In this document: in pieces, positions 1-13,468 of the stretch | Numbering within the stretch: the first letter of the stretch is position 1 | How the letters are laid out: each line of letters starts with the position of its first letter | DNA from: Dirofilaria immitis | Taxonomy: Eukaryota; Nematoda; Chromadorea; Rhabditida; Onchocercidae | Length of the DNA stretch: 64,000 bases | Assembly: GCA_024305405.1 (NCBI GenBank) | Contig: JAKNDB010000068.1 | Span: forward strand, 6,625,501-6,689,500 | Direction of reading: 5' to 3' | Notes under the pieces: model-generated | Databases searched by the model: none | What the model saw: the letters and a program-made list of their open reading frames with translations, nothing else | What the model was told of the DNA's origin: nothing | Made by a program: the position numbers and the translations under genes

Positions 1-3000
1 CATTAAAGCATAGAAGTCTTATACGAGATTTTCATCTACTATTTGTATGTTACACGAAACGTCGTAGTATTTAAAATATATTAGGTCATTTTACGTTTTT
101 GCGTGAAGCTGCAAAATTCGAGAATCTACATTCGCATTGTTTTTCTTTCGTTACTAATCTCAATAAATTTATACTGCTAATGACAATTATGTATACGAAT
201 TACTAAATAATAAACGATTTCCGATAAAAGCATCCATAGAATTCTTCAAAATTTCTGGAAACTCCACTTAAAAGTGAATGTATAAGGAAATCTACGGTAA
301 ACAGATTAAAAGATTCGTAACTTTAGATATACTAAATCATAACTTTTTTTCTTGATACACTAAAATCAATGAATTTCCATGATTATTTAAGACATCTTTC
401 TGCTTGAAACTGATTTAACTGAACAAAATGATAATTGATGTTAAAAGGATGGACGAATACACTGATAACAATGATTACGTCTTGGAACCACTGGAAAATT
501 CACCCAGCTGTGTTCCTGTTTTGTGTTATGTTACTTTCATATCATTCTTGGGTGCCAAAATTTGATTTGTATAACAAAATTGCTGTCTTCATTGTATCAC
601 TTGAGATTTCCAAGCATAAGATCAATTTTTAAGTTTTATATGAAAGCAAAACAACAATTGCTCACATTTTAAAATTATAATAAATGTCAGGTTACATATA
701 TACTATATGATACATAATAGGTAGGCATGATAGGATGGGATAATATTGAAATGATTGTAAAGTGATTGATTAGTTAATCATTTAATTAATTATTGTATAG
801 AAACAAGTATTTTTTCCCTTAAACTATATCATCCGCGATAACAAATAAATCGAGAAAAGGACAATACGATCGGATCGATTGAATGAATCGAGTCGATAAA
901 AAACGAATGTCTTTTGCTTTTAGCTTCACACATAAAATTATATCATTCATTCGAAAAAATTTTCTCATTTCTCTTTCTATCTGCTCAACGATGCTGCTAT
1001 TATAATAGTAAAGCAAACAAAACGAAATATTTATTCCTCTTTCCCATCTATTCATCCATCTACTATTATCACTGTATCATTATACTGTTTATCAGTATTA
1101 AATTAATTGCAACTAATCAAGCACATATGTTGTGGTCATCTCACTCAACTGATAATAAAAAGTCACTTAAAATTATTGAAGTAAATGAAAAATTATGTAA
1201 ATTTATATCGATGATTAGAATAAGAGCAGAGATAGCGAGGTTAAATGTCTCATCATCACTTATTCTTTCTTTCGAACTTTCTTGAAACAATTTTTTTCTC
1301 ACAAATTACGACTATCATTCTTTTGAATTTTCCTAAAACAAATTTACAAGTTATGATAGTATTGATTTAAAAACATTAATCCCGACCAAGTTTCGATTAA
1401 AATTTTAAAAGAATTTTTGAAGAATTAAGCATAACAAAATAACACTACGATTTAATCATCAGCGACTGCAAAAGAGGTATAATTTAACTGGTTTGTTATA
1501 AATAGCAAAATTAAAATTTCATGATATTATCAATGATTCTATAATGAGATTTTTTAAGGATACGAAGATATTAAGAAATAAATTTTATTGCTGCGATGGC
1601 AATATAATTTATTTTTGAGGAACATATTTCAAATTATCAGTTGATTATGCACTAATGTTTCCTCATCGTCTTTTTTGATAAAAATACAATTCAATTTTTG
1701 AAATTGAAAAAATGCGACAAAACGACGGCGAGAATGCCAACGAAAGACAATCAAATTTTGATAGAATCACTGAGTCTTCTTCGGATATATGAGCTCAGAA
1801 ATTAGTATGCTTTTAGCGGGACTCTTTGAAAATATATCATGCATTCATTTATGGAAGCTTTTACCTATATTTATGTAAATACGTATATTAATGATAAAAA
1901 TGCAATCGATCCTTTTCATCTCTTCGGATGATTTCTTTTTCTGATCAATAATGATTATGATTTATAAGGATTATTAAGATGATATACAAATTACAGTGAT
2001 AACAATGAAGCTGGCTTATAACATGATTAGCAGTGCCCTAATATTGGAAATAGATAGAGAAAACTTTTGCATAAAGAAATATGTTTTTAGCAAAAAAAGA
2101 AAACAAAAAACTTATTGAAATAAGTTCTGATCTTATAAGAATTACAAGTACTATTTAAACTTTTCATAAATATACGCTGTAGTAGAATAAATGACAAAGG
2201 AATAAGGAGAATAAAAGTGTGAAATTGTGCCAGGTAAATTTTGATAAGTACTTTATAAGAAACGGAAAAATATGATGAGAGATGAATGGGTTGTTGCGAT
2301 TTTTGCGCAACTTAGGAACTTTATGTGTTAGAGGTAAAATAGAAGATTATGAGGCCTTTGATATAAGAGAGAAGGTCGCTTTTGCAATAATGATGTATGA
2401 TTAACTATTATAATTTATATATTAATCTGCACAAGTTTTCATCAATGAAACAGTTCGAAAGGAAGTTGGGAGAAAATCAAAACAGCGAGGATAGTTCAAA
2501 GACCAAAAATTTCGGTTAATTTCGGATTAATAAGATGGAAATTTAAGTGGCAAATAATAAGCGTAAAGGTAAATATAAGTAATGAATAAATTGGGATTGG
2601 GTTAGTCAAGAATTGAAATTCAGAATAAAATTAATAGATTATATTCTGATGTATGATATTATTGGTAAAAAATTCCAATTCGAACTTCAGTTTCGCTCAC
2701 TTTCATATACTAATTAAATTACTGAAAATGAATGAAAAAGCAGCTGAAAAGCATTATATTTTCTTTACAACTATTGTATTACAGTATCGCTTAAATATAA
2801 AATTTACATTTATGCATGAGAAATCTTTAATATTTAATTAATTTTAATATCAAACTTTTTAATTGAGAAAGTTGGGAAAACCGGTATTACCTGAAATAAA
2901 TCGACAGATGCAGGATATGAACTAGGTTTTGGCTTTGCACCTGCTTTTTCTAAGAACTGACCTCCTACTGAGTTGTTCCATGATATTTCCTGTCACCTGG

Positions 3001-4400
3001 AAGGATATGGTTGGTGTATTTGACCCTTTTCTTGTTTGATGATAACCGAGTAAACTATTAGAATCTATTTAAATATCAAAGTGTTTTAAATTTTGATTCA
3101 TAAATTTCAAACAAATACTTTTTTATTTCCATCTGTCCTTTTTTACATTCTGTGCAAACATTAAATGAGTAATATCCAACGATTGTCTCAGTCCATATTT
3201 TCTTCTTTTAATTATATAATTCTATTTTGCTTTATCAAGTGGATTCATAGCAAATCGTTTATTCCAATATGAAGATAGTAAGAAAAATAGAAATTTCACA
3301 ACATGATATTATATGACAGATGATGCAGGAAAAAGTACAAAGAAAAAGTAGTGACATATTTAGGTCACCGAGATATTTCAAACTGCCATCCTGTATTTGT
3401 TCTCATTTCCTTCCATATCTCTTTTATCAATCCTTTATCTTCACTTTCTATCATTTTTTTCATTTAAGAAAATTGATGAAATATTAAATTACTTTTTAAT
3501 TGTGAAATTCATATATTGCAATTTTTCCACGAACTTAACTTTTTCTGAAGAATCAGATGTGAGAAGAATGAAACTAGTCTTCGTTCTCCTTGTAAAATTG
3601 TCATCATCAATGATATATGTGTTTGTTCAAATCTGTCTATCTCTGTTCATTTCTATGTACTTTTTAAAAATAGTAAAAATTAAATTCTATCTATTTCTTT
3701 GATAATCAAAATAGAAGAATTGTCGTATCAAAGAAGAATCCATAAATCGAACTTCGGTGACAATTTAGAGATTAGTCCAAAAACATATGAAAACATTTTT
3801 GTTTAACACAATTGATGGCCATTGCTTAAATTTTTCAGTTAATTCAATTATTTATAAATTTCAATGATACTATCAAATTCTCAAATTGATGTAAAAATGA
3901 TGAATATCTACTTCGAAACTTAATTAAAAATGATATCAAACATAATTTGACTGTGCTTTTGCAAATGTATCATTTCTTTTGACAATTTTAAATTAATTTA
4001 TCTATTTGAGTATGTGAAATGCCATCTTATTGAAAAAGCAAAATATTTCATTCTACGATGCAGTAATTACAGATATTTATAAAACTGAAATTGGCAGTTA
4101 GAATATCGACTGGATGTCCTTATGAAAATATTCTACTATTGAAAGTTTAAACTATAAAACAAATAAAACAGATGAATAATATATTATATTATGAATCATG
4201 AAAACAATACTGAAAAAGATAATATATATGTTAGGTAGAAATATATACTGTAGAATGATGCAATGTCATATCATAAACCACTGTCATATCGCTTTTCAGG
4301 TAACCCAAATTGTTGTTGAAATTTTTAAAAATACCCTTGGATATAATGTGAAATAACCTGAAATCCTGACTTTGGTAAATCTATACTTATTGATTTGTTA
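1..4400. other. Intergenic, no gene seen
   Basis: AT-rich sequence with only short open frames that lack splice-supported extension, codon bias or recognisable motifs on either strand. It lies downstream of the GILT-like gene, so its right end may contain that gene's 3' UTR. No RNA gene or repeat array was recognised. Confidence 0.6.
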
Positions 4401-5638
4401 TTAGCACCATACTGTATGCCTGCATATTTCAATTTCAGACGGATAATTGCGCTCGAAATAAACACCGTTCACAAACATTGCTGGCCATAATTTGATCCCT
4501 GTAAATTATATAACGATAAATTTGCATAATTGCTATTTTTTGCACATTCCTCAACTTCATATGCATTGCAATGTAAATATTAGATATTGAAACTTTTGCA
4601 GAAAATTAAATTAACTAACAATTAATACCTGCTCGATGAGTATTAAGCATGGAATAGTAATTTAAGGTTTCGCCAATTTGTGTTGTGGCACATTCGATTA
4701 ATCGATATCGAGTATATTCAGTAAGGCCCGTTAAACATCGTGAAAACGCTTCGTAAATATTGGATAGGCCTTGAACACATGTCACTAGGCCCAGATAGTG
4801 CTGAGGAAAAAACTAAAATGTTTGTAATTACTGTTCATAATCACTTTTGACTACATAAAAATTTTTGCAAGGAATTTATAATCTCTCAGTATTATTAGTA
4901 TTATTAATTAATCACATTTCAAGATTGCAGTCTAATGATTAAACCTAAAATCTAAAATCTAAGTGAAGATTATTAGTATGATAGGATTATTTATAGAAGC
5001 ATTTAGATATTCATTCTAGCTAATTCTATGTTTAAAATTTTGGCATCACAATTTTACATTTAAGAATAATATTAGGATCATCATTTCTTTGTTAATATTT
5101 TTTTAATTCTTATTTACTCATCCATTCATTTTTTTAATTTATTAGTTTAATTCATCAATTTGATTCAAAAGTGACTAACAGCGATAGCGCAATTTTGTAG
5201 TCTATTCAGATCACATTCGTCTTGTTCATGCTGACAATGACAATGAAATGTTTGATTTGAAAAATAATCACAATAACCTTTGCCAAAAGGTATTATCTGG
5301 AAAAAATAAGTTTTTCTCGAATCGCTTGTAAGTTTACATAAAAAAATATCCTGTTCTTTGAGAATATCCTAACTGTTCATTCCAAAAGTGTCAAATATTT
5401 AGCTTGCAAATTTACAAAATGAATATTTTTAAAATAAGTTCTAAAATTTCCAGTTCACCTGTATATTCATTATACCAGGTCGTTTTACGTGGAATGGCCA
5501 GATTTCTTCGCGTAATAACTTTGTACAGTATTTACATTTCGATTCTGTGAATATTGTTACATTAACTTGTTGAGATTGGACACTTTCATAACATAAGTGG
5601 AACAATATCCAAAATAATAACGTTTCTTTTAGCGACAT
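4401..5638 (-). CDS. GILT-like thiol reductase (gamma-interferon-inducible lysosomal thiol reductase family)
   Basis: GILT enzymes reduce protein disulfides in lysosomes or the secretory path through a CxxC site. Four exons on the minus strand (5459-5638, 5180-5296, 4629-4800, 4401-4498) join in phase to about 188 residues, ending in TAA. The chosen ATG gives a hydrophobic signal-peptide-like start (SLKETLLFWILFHL) before QQVNVTIF. The catalytic motif is CKYC (SKCKYCTKLL) in exon 1. Exon 2 has PFGKGYC followed by CQHEQDECDLNRLQNC, the GILT signature CQHG-x2-EC-x2-N-x4-C with G replaced by E. Exons 3-4 carry the usual C-terminal cysteines and a KLWPAMFVNGVYFE segment. An upstream in-frame ATG (about 5671) would add a less signal-like leader. 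It is one of the few genes here with no frame break. Family assignment is strong; the exact physiological substrate is unknown. Confidence 0.9.
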
Positions 5639-8513
5639 TCTGAGACAGATACCTTTGATGCTATTTGACATATAAATGAAGTGCGAACAATGAACGAATA
5701 TCCACGTCACATACGTGTCACATTACGTTTATGATCATCATTTTTTCTTTCTTAAGGATAAATAAACGTTTCATTTTAATTTTTAATTGACTAAAACTAT
5801 TATAATTGGTATAATTTTGAGAAAAATTATAACTTTATGAGACAGTTTCATCTTTCCATCTTTTTTCTAAGATTTTAAGAAAATTTTCTATTTTCCCTTT
5901 GTTTTACAAAATGTTTTACAAATGAGAAAAGTAAAAAAGTTAAGAGTATTACATTGGTATCTTTTATTTTTTAAGATGAAAATATTGCGATTCAAAATAA
6001 AAACTCTGAAAAGGCATTAAAGGAAGCAAAAGAATTATTTCAATCATTTTACCGTTCATCGACTTAAATTTCATAAAATCGTAAAACGCGTTTACAAGCA
6101 TAATCTCAATTCTTATTGGCTATTATTTTCATTTCAATTATTTCCAAATCATGTAATGAAGAGCTGATTCGGTTGTAGTTCGACAAACAAGTTTCGAAAG
6201 CATTGCCTTCTTTTATTGCTCTCAGCAATGCAAATCCATCGAAAATTTCATTTACCAAATTAAAAAGTCTGAGAGACACCAACTTCTCGAGTATTTTATT
6301 CTTGACAAATAACTATGACCTATCTCGGGTCATAACGTTTACATTGGTTACGTTTCATTCATTCATTCAGTAGCACTTTGCAGCAAACAAAAAAATGTTC
6401 GCAGCTAACGAACAAAAATTAGATTCAGCATCGGAATTGCAAGATATAAGATAAAATAAGATTGATAACCAGTTCTAAGAGAGAAGTCTGATTGTGCGGT
6501 GATCAGCTACCAATACAAATAAAAACAAAACTGATAACGATTAAGAAACGGTCAAGCTTGCAATTATTTCACTTCAAACGCGAGATGATAAGAGGGACTA
6601 TTCCTCTTTTCACTTATAACCTGCAGAAAAATTTCGCACAAGAAAATCCAATTCCTAAAATTCGTTCACATGGCCTATTTTCAATAAACTAGTCATTTAA
6701 TGGTTGAAAAAGCTGATAAGTTACACAGTTTGAAGAGAACTGTCCTATCCAGCCCTCTTAAATGTCATCATCAGAAGACCAGTTACAGCAATAGGCTAGA
6801 CGATTCTAGTATACTTATGATGACTAAAGCATAGGTGGAAATCTCAAATAACCGCGATAGGAAATGTGAAATGAAACTGCAGTTGTTTTTAAATTCCTGA
6901 AGTATGGTACTTAGTCAGTATCCGAGGTTTCTAAGCTTAATTCAGATGCAAGAAAATTTCAACAAAAATTTTACCTCAAAGAATTTCTTAAATTTGAATT
7001 TTCGCAAAATTAATGGAATAATAATTTTTATAAATATCTGTTCATTGATTGCCGCGATACTATGATTTAAAAAGCATCTTTGTTGAAATTTTGTTGGAAA
7101 ACATCTAAAAATTTTTCAAATTCAGAAAAACTGATACTTATGAATGACGACAACAAACACCGTAGAGAATAGGGAAAGCATTGATTTTTATATGATTTTG
7201 AATAAGTTTTAAAGAGCTCTTTAAAAAAATTTTGTATGAATTTACTTCTAAACCAGAAATTTCAACATTACTAGAAGAAGAAGGATCTATAGAACAGTAA
7301 AAGAATGATGCATTCAGAAAATTACGACCAGGAAGTAGTTTTCTCCTTTTTTGTAGTTTAGAGGTCGTATAAGTTGGCGTAAAGGAAAGATAAAGGTTAA
7401 GGGCCCGAAGAAATAAATTGAAGATAGAAATTAGAAGTTCGGAAACATCGATTATTTATATGGTTCAGCGATCTCGAATCATACCAAGATCAGTAATTAC
7501 TTCGGTAATGATAAGTGATAATATTTCAGGAAACCATAAGCGGACAAAATTTTGAAAAATAATATTTTAAAGATGAATAACAACGATTGTTGAAGAAATT
7601 TAGTAACCTAAATCATTAGAAAAATCTTATTTTTGAGTTGAAAACACTTACGATGAAAAAAAGAAATGAGCAGAAAAAAGAATGACCTCTTTTACAATCG
7701 CTCTTTCTGTCGATGTCTTCTCGAGATATTCCAATTTCACTTCATTTCTACAAACTTTTTCGAAAGATAAATTCTCATATAACTATCGATGCTTGATTCA
7801 AAATTTGATAAAAAAGCAGAGAAGTTCGCAAATAACTTTTGGAGATTAAATCTTGTTAGCCTAGTTTATTAAAAATTATTTTTATGCAATAGTGAAAAAG
7901 AAATGCCCTTATAAATATTGCGATAAATAATCTTCTTCATTTATTTATTTATTTTTTCCAAGAAGTCGAATTAATGACAATAAAGGAGCATAATATAAGA
8001 ATAGTTAATTAAGAGAGGAATGAAATTTTAAATAGCAGAAGAAATTTTCAAGTTCCACTTCAAATTTTAAAAAGAAATGAAAATAAACACCATTAAAGAG
8101 ATTGTTTAGTTAGTTGTTCCAATTCCTTGTTAACAAAAACAAAAATGCGAAAGTTTTCAAGATTACTTGTTTTTGTAAAGCACAATTTTATTATTTATGT
8201 TAAAATAACCAAAAAATTGAAACAAAATTTAAAAGTAAAATTCTGTGATTTCAATCACTTTTCACAATAAATAAATATTACACTGATGTAAAAAGAACAA
8301 AAGGCTCCTCAAATTAACTTTTTTTTTTACAAATATTTGAAGGTTAAATATCATTATATCTTTTAATTATTTTAGCTCAATCATTTCATTACATATTCGA
8401 TTTGAGAAAGGTATTTGTATGCATTGTTTATTTCGAATAATAGCTAAAAATATATCTTCTCTACGATATGCGCCAAACTATGGAACGTGTTTTAATTAGA
8501 GAATTGTTGGTGA

Positions 8514-8553
8514 ACGTCCCATTATGTCTACCTACGTTCCATTATGTTTACCT
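8514..8553. repeat. 20-bp tandem duplication
   Basis: Two adjacent 20-bp copies, 8514-8533 and 8534-8553, share the core CATTATGT and the ending TACCT and differ at two positions. It is non-coding and has no obvious function. Confidence 0.7.
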
Positions 8554-11500
8554 ACTTGCTTGTTTATTTGTTTTTGTCTATAATCTATATGAATTGCACA
8601 ATGTATGACATATTTAAAGCATAAAATAAAATAAAATTTTCTATTGGATAAGCATGTAGTTTAGGCTAATAGATCATAGGATAAGCAGTTTCTTATTTAC
8701 AAGCATTATTTTATTATAAGTAAATAAAGTGATAAGTTTGCAATAAAACTAAAACTAATCTTTTTCTCGTAAAAAATTAATTTGTTGACTATTTCAGAGA
8801 CGGAATAATAAAAATAGAATATAATTTCGCTTTTTCTTTTTATACTATTACTTTTAATATTGAAATGAAATTGAATAGCCATAAAATTATCCAAAAATAT
8901 ATTTCGATAATGTTAATAATAGATTAACCAAGAAGTATTCATTTTCCTCTTCCATCGATCATTTTGTCAATTACAAATTCTTTCATTGGTCATTTTGCTT
9001 AACTTATTATAAATTATTTATAAATAATATAACACTCAGTTGGAATGTTGTCTGATAGCAGGCATTTAAAAGTATCAAAAGTTTTATACTCATATTTCTC
9101 CGCTTCATAATTTATGGAATTTGATTCAAATAGATTTATCGATGATATATGAATGGAATTGGAGCATTCATAGTGCATGATTTAAATGGTAATTTGATTA
9201 AAATATTTTAAAAATTTGCTCGAGATAATTGAGCTCGGAATATTTCACAGCCAATGAAAATTTTAATTTGACATTCGCATCATTTATAATCAAACTATAT
9301 TAAAATGATAATAATTTATGCAACTGGCATTAGGTCAAAAATTAAATTCGCTTTTATGATTAATTAATGTACAAAGAAATTTGATTATTAGACATGAGGC
9401 TATGAAATATTCAGGATAGCTTCTTAAGTTAATAAAATATTGCCTTATCTTGAGATTAATTGATCTTACAACATTCAAATAAGTAATTCTCTTACAAATT
9501 TTTGTTTATGCTCATTCCATGTTGCATACGAAGTAAATAAAAATAATTATAATAAATTGCAGAGAAACAATATGAACTATGACTTCGTGTACTAAATGAA
9601 GTCAAAAAAATGTTCATTCAATTGATACATTCATTCAATTAAGTTTTAAAAGAATAATCGATTGAATAAGCGATGCTCTAACGATTATGAATGATTATGT
9701 TGATGATTAAATATTAATCAATCATTTAAATTATTTAAGAAAATTTCATCTAAAAATGTAAATGAACTGTATCCTTTTAAAATAAAATTTTCCCTAAATT
9801 TAAGCTTTCAAATCCATATAAAAAAATAAGAAAAGATGAATGAATACTGCACAAAGTTTCATAATGGAATAGCCATTAACAAAGGAAGTAGCAAGATGTT
9901 AAACAATAAGCAGATGACGATATTTTTAGCAGAGAGGATATGAACGGTTTACTTCGTGAAAATCTAGTTTTCCCTGAAGAATGTTGCTTGAATTTAGATA
10001 TCTTAAGATCAGACGGATCGATGACGAGTAGAACGAAAGAAGAGTTTGAAAATTTTTGATATTATTATTTCACTGCCTTGCTATTTATTTGTTCGCTTCA
10101 AATGGAGAAATTTTGTGAACTAGTCCATTTTTTCCATAATCCATCTGGATATTAGAAAAAAATGAATCAAGAAATCTTAGCACAAAAATTTTTTTTCTTC
10201 CTCAAACAGGTTTCAATATTTGATTACGTTAATAAAACTAAATGTATTAAAAATACACATTATGACTACCTAAAATCAAAATAATGGACTTCGCAGTGAT
10301 TCATCCATTCATCTTGCTAAACTGTTGATGCTATTTTTGAAATTTTTACTGCAACTAAAACTAGAATTCATATTGCTATTACTATTACAATTTTATTACC
10401 ATTGTTATTGTGATCTTATCATTGGTTAGTAGCTAGTTAAGGCTCAATTTGAATATCATTAGATTGAAGCTATCATTCTAATTCTAGTTACTATCTCCAA
10501 TTTCGAGTCCAGTTTTCAGTCTTGCATACGTATATGAATTTACTTTACTATTTATCCTTTAAAATTTTTATTATTACTGAAAAATTTTTGATTGCTCAAA
10601 TAACCTTTCATATAGCAGAAATTTTGAAAAGAAAGAATAAAAAATAAGATGCTTTCATTTTGCGTTATATTTTACATTGTTATTTTCACAGTTTTATTAC
10701 AGTGTAGTTCGAAAAAATCTAGAAAAATAATCCCCACTTCAAGTTTAATTCAAATAGAAATTTTTACTTTACTCCAGGTCAGTTCATCTACTTTTTAAAT
10801 ATCTAAAATATATCACAAATATTAACCAAATTTGCAACTGAGCAAATTGCCTTATTCTTATTCTGATGTTAAATTTTTTCATAACATTATCAGTTTAAAT
10901 TAATTAAGTAAAATATTTTTGAATCAATATTAAAATAGCAGTTATAACTAAAGAAGATATCGTTAGGCGAAACAATTTATGTCTAATCCATCATGTCTTC
11001 TTGAACCCTGAAGTTTCTAGGCTTTTTTAATTTTCCAAAGGAATTTGAAAATGTTTAAGCAGATAAATTCCAAATTTATAAGGGAGGAAAATAAAATTGC
11101 TCCATCCAAAAATATGATTTGCCATTATAAAATAAAAATCATTATTTAAGTTGGATTAATAGAATACTCCAAACACGGATCATGTGATCGATGCTACTTC
11201 TAAATCTTTCCGAATAATTTATTTTGTCGCATCATTTTCACAATTTCAATCTATGATAAATTCATTTAAGAAATTGGAAATTGTTGCAACATGAAAAACA
11301 ATTTGTTACAAACAATATCAATTAAAATTCCATTTCCATCTTCAAATCAACTGATGTAAAAATACCTTGATTGCTTTATTATTCAATAATGATAGGATAA
11401 GAGTTATAAATCCGAAATCAAAACTTTTGTCAGAAGACGAAATAAAACGATGTGAAAAAAATCGATATCAATTGAGATTGCAGATTTCACGGAAGTCTTA

Positions 11501-12221
11501 TGCCACATTATTCTTAAAATTTCTGATTTCAAACTGCTTATTATTAGAATTTTCTGCTTTTAAACGATCACTCAGATTCATCTCTGAAAATGCAATCGAG
11601 AGTTACTTTCAAGAACAAAATCCCATTGGAATTAAATAAAATCTGAAATATCTTAAAATTTTATTTGATCTAATTTTTGAAATTTTCTTTCCAAACTTCT
11701 CTTCCAAGTGTGTATATGTATGCCCACATAAGAAATCAATGTAAAGAAGTTAAATGCAATGAGGACAGCCAAATGTTCGATTCGATTCATTATCCGCTAA
11801 AATTAAAAAGTTGTTTTTTCAACTTTAGAACAGTTGTTCACTTTTGGAATCCTCGAAAGCGGGATGTAATGCACAAAACTAAATTATATTCTTTGATTTG
11901 AACCCTCTCATGAACTTAGGAAACAATAAACTTTTTCTAAGAAGAATGTTTAAATTAGAAGTAATCCCAAGTTTCTTTAATTTCTATTCCTTGATTTAAA
12001 GTAAAAAGGACGTCATCTGAAGCATCTCCCACTTCACATATCGTTTTCGTATTAAAAATAGAAATCATCTTGGAATAAAAGCTGAAGCAAAACCAATGCA
12101 TCTTCTAAAAAAGCGAATTTAACGGAGATATCTCCGATATATGTTGCCACATTCCGACCTTTCCGCAGGCCGGACTTACTGCAAATTTAGAACTTGAGGT
12201 TTCAGAAAATGTTTTGAAAGG

Positions 12222-12242
12222 ATGACAGTCTAGGACTGTCAT
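12222..12242. repeat. Short perfect inverted repeat
   Basis: Arms ATGACAGTC and GACTGTCAT flank a 3-base TAG spacer. A separate 12-bp palindrome, GGAGATATCTCC, lies about 90 bases upstream at 12124-12135. No gene is nearby; both may be chance or dimer-protein sites. Confidence 0.6.
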
Positions 12243-13468
12243 TCCTGGAGGAATTTTGTTGATATAAACATATATCCTAGTTAACTCAGTGTCTTCCTGT
12301 GTGAAAAATTAGAACTGCTCCTTCGATAAAAATGAGCACAGATCATTAATAAAAATATTTATTCATTGCATTTTGAATGTATCAGTAAAATCGTTACTTT
12401 CTGTAAATAGATCACTCAAGCAGCATACAAATCTTGACTGGGATTTAGGTTAAAGTCCAGCAATTAACACCTGGTGAATAAAACAGGTGGAAAACAAATA
12501 AAGAAAAAGTGAATAGGTTGATTAAAAGGTAAACATAGTAGGACATGAAGTCTCGAATTATGAATTGCTTCAAAGTCAACCGTTTATAGATTACATAAGC
12601 TTTTAAAATCTAAAAAATGGCATATACACTGCTTACGTAAAATATACTGCTAATCTCTCCTTCAACTCAAAACTATGTTTTAGTTACTCTATTTTTTTAG
12701 TTATTTCCACCTACTGTGAAATGTATAAAAATCTTTCACATTACTACTTTGAACGACTTGAAACAACCCCACTTGCTTTTGTCTGTCCTTGAACTTTCTT
12801 TTTACTAATAATTTCGTTGAACGCGATTCGTTTATTAACTGTCGAATATACAAGATCTTTCATTTTATTTTCAAAAGAAAATTGCTAAATTATTCTGGAT
12901 TATATTCAGGAATCTACCATTTAGCTCGATATACTGATATAGAAATAAGGAATGACGACTGTTAAAATTATCGCTAGTTCCAGCATTTTGTGATAAATGG
13001 GCATTCCAGGATAATATAATAAACTTCATTTTTTTCGGGCACTGTTTATAGGTTATCAATGAGCCTCGACATTCAAAAAATTGATGATAATTGCATGATG
13101 GAAGTTCTGTACTTTTAACTTTTTAGCAGTTTTGTAATTTTAGTATTCTTAAACCTTGTGAAATTAAATTGACGATCCTTCCGCCTCGCTTTTTACAATT
13201 TTAGGTATTTTAATAATAGTGTTCAAATCGATCATACCTTACGTAAACGTCATCAGATTCTTCATCACTAAAATTTGATTAACAACAATTTTTTCATTCA
13301 TAATGTAAAAATTGTTACAAAAACTGGTTTTGATATGATAAAAATTGTAGTGGAAACTAATTCTAACAATGATAAAAATCCGCTAAAACAAGAAATTAGT
13401 TAAAACACCTAAAGAACAACATGAAGTGTAATATATTATTTTTAATCACAATTTTCATTGAAATCACT

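Larger units (their letters stand above)
5639..13468. other. Intergenic, no gene seen
   Basis: Nearly 8 kb of AT-rich DNA between the GILT-like gene and the 3' end of the SRR1-like gene. The few open frames (for example 11367-11639 and 11677-11901 on the plus strand) show no domain and no consistent exon chain. It holds a small tandem duplication near 8514 and short palindromes near 12124 and 12222. Confidence 0.55.

Noticed and set aside
11367..11901. Two consecutive plus-strand open frames
   Set aside because: No recognisable domain, no convincing exon chain and AT-driven composition.
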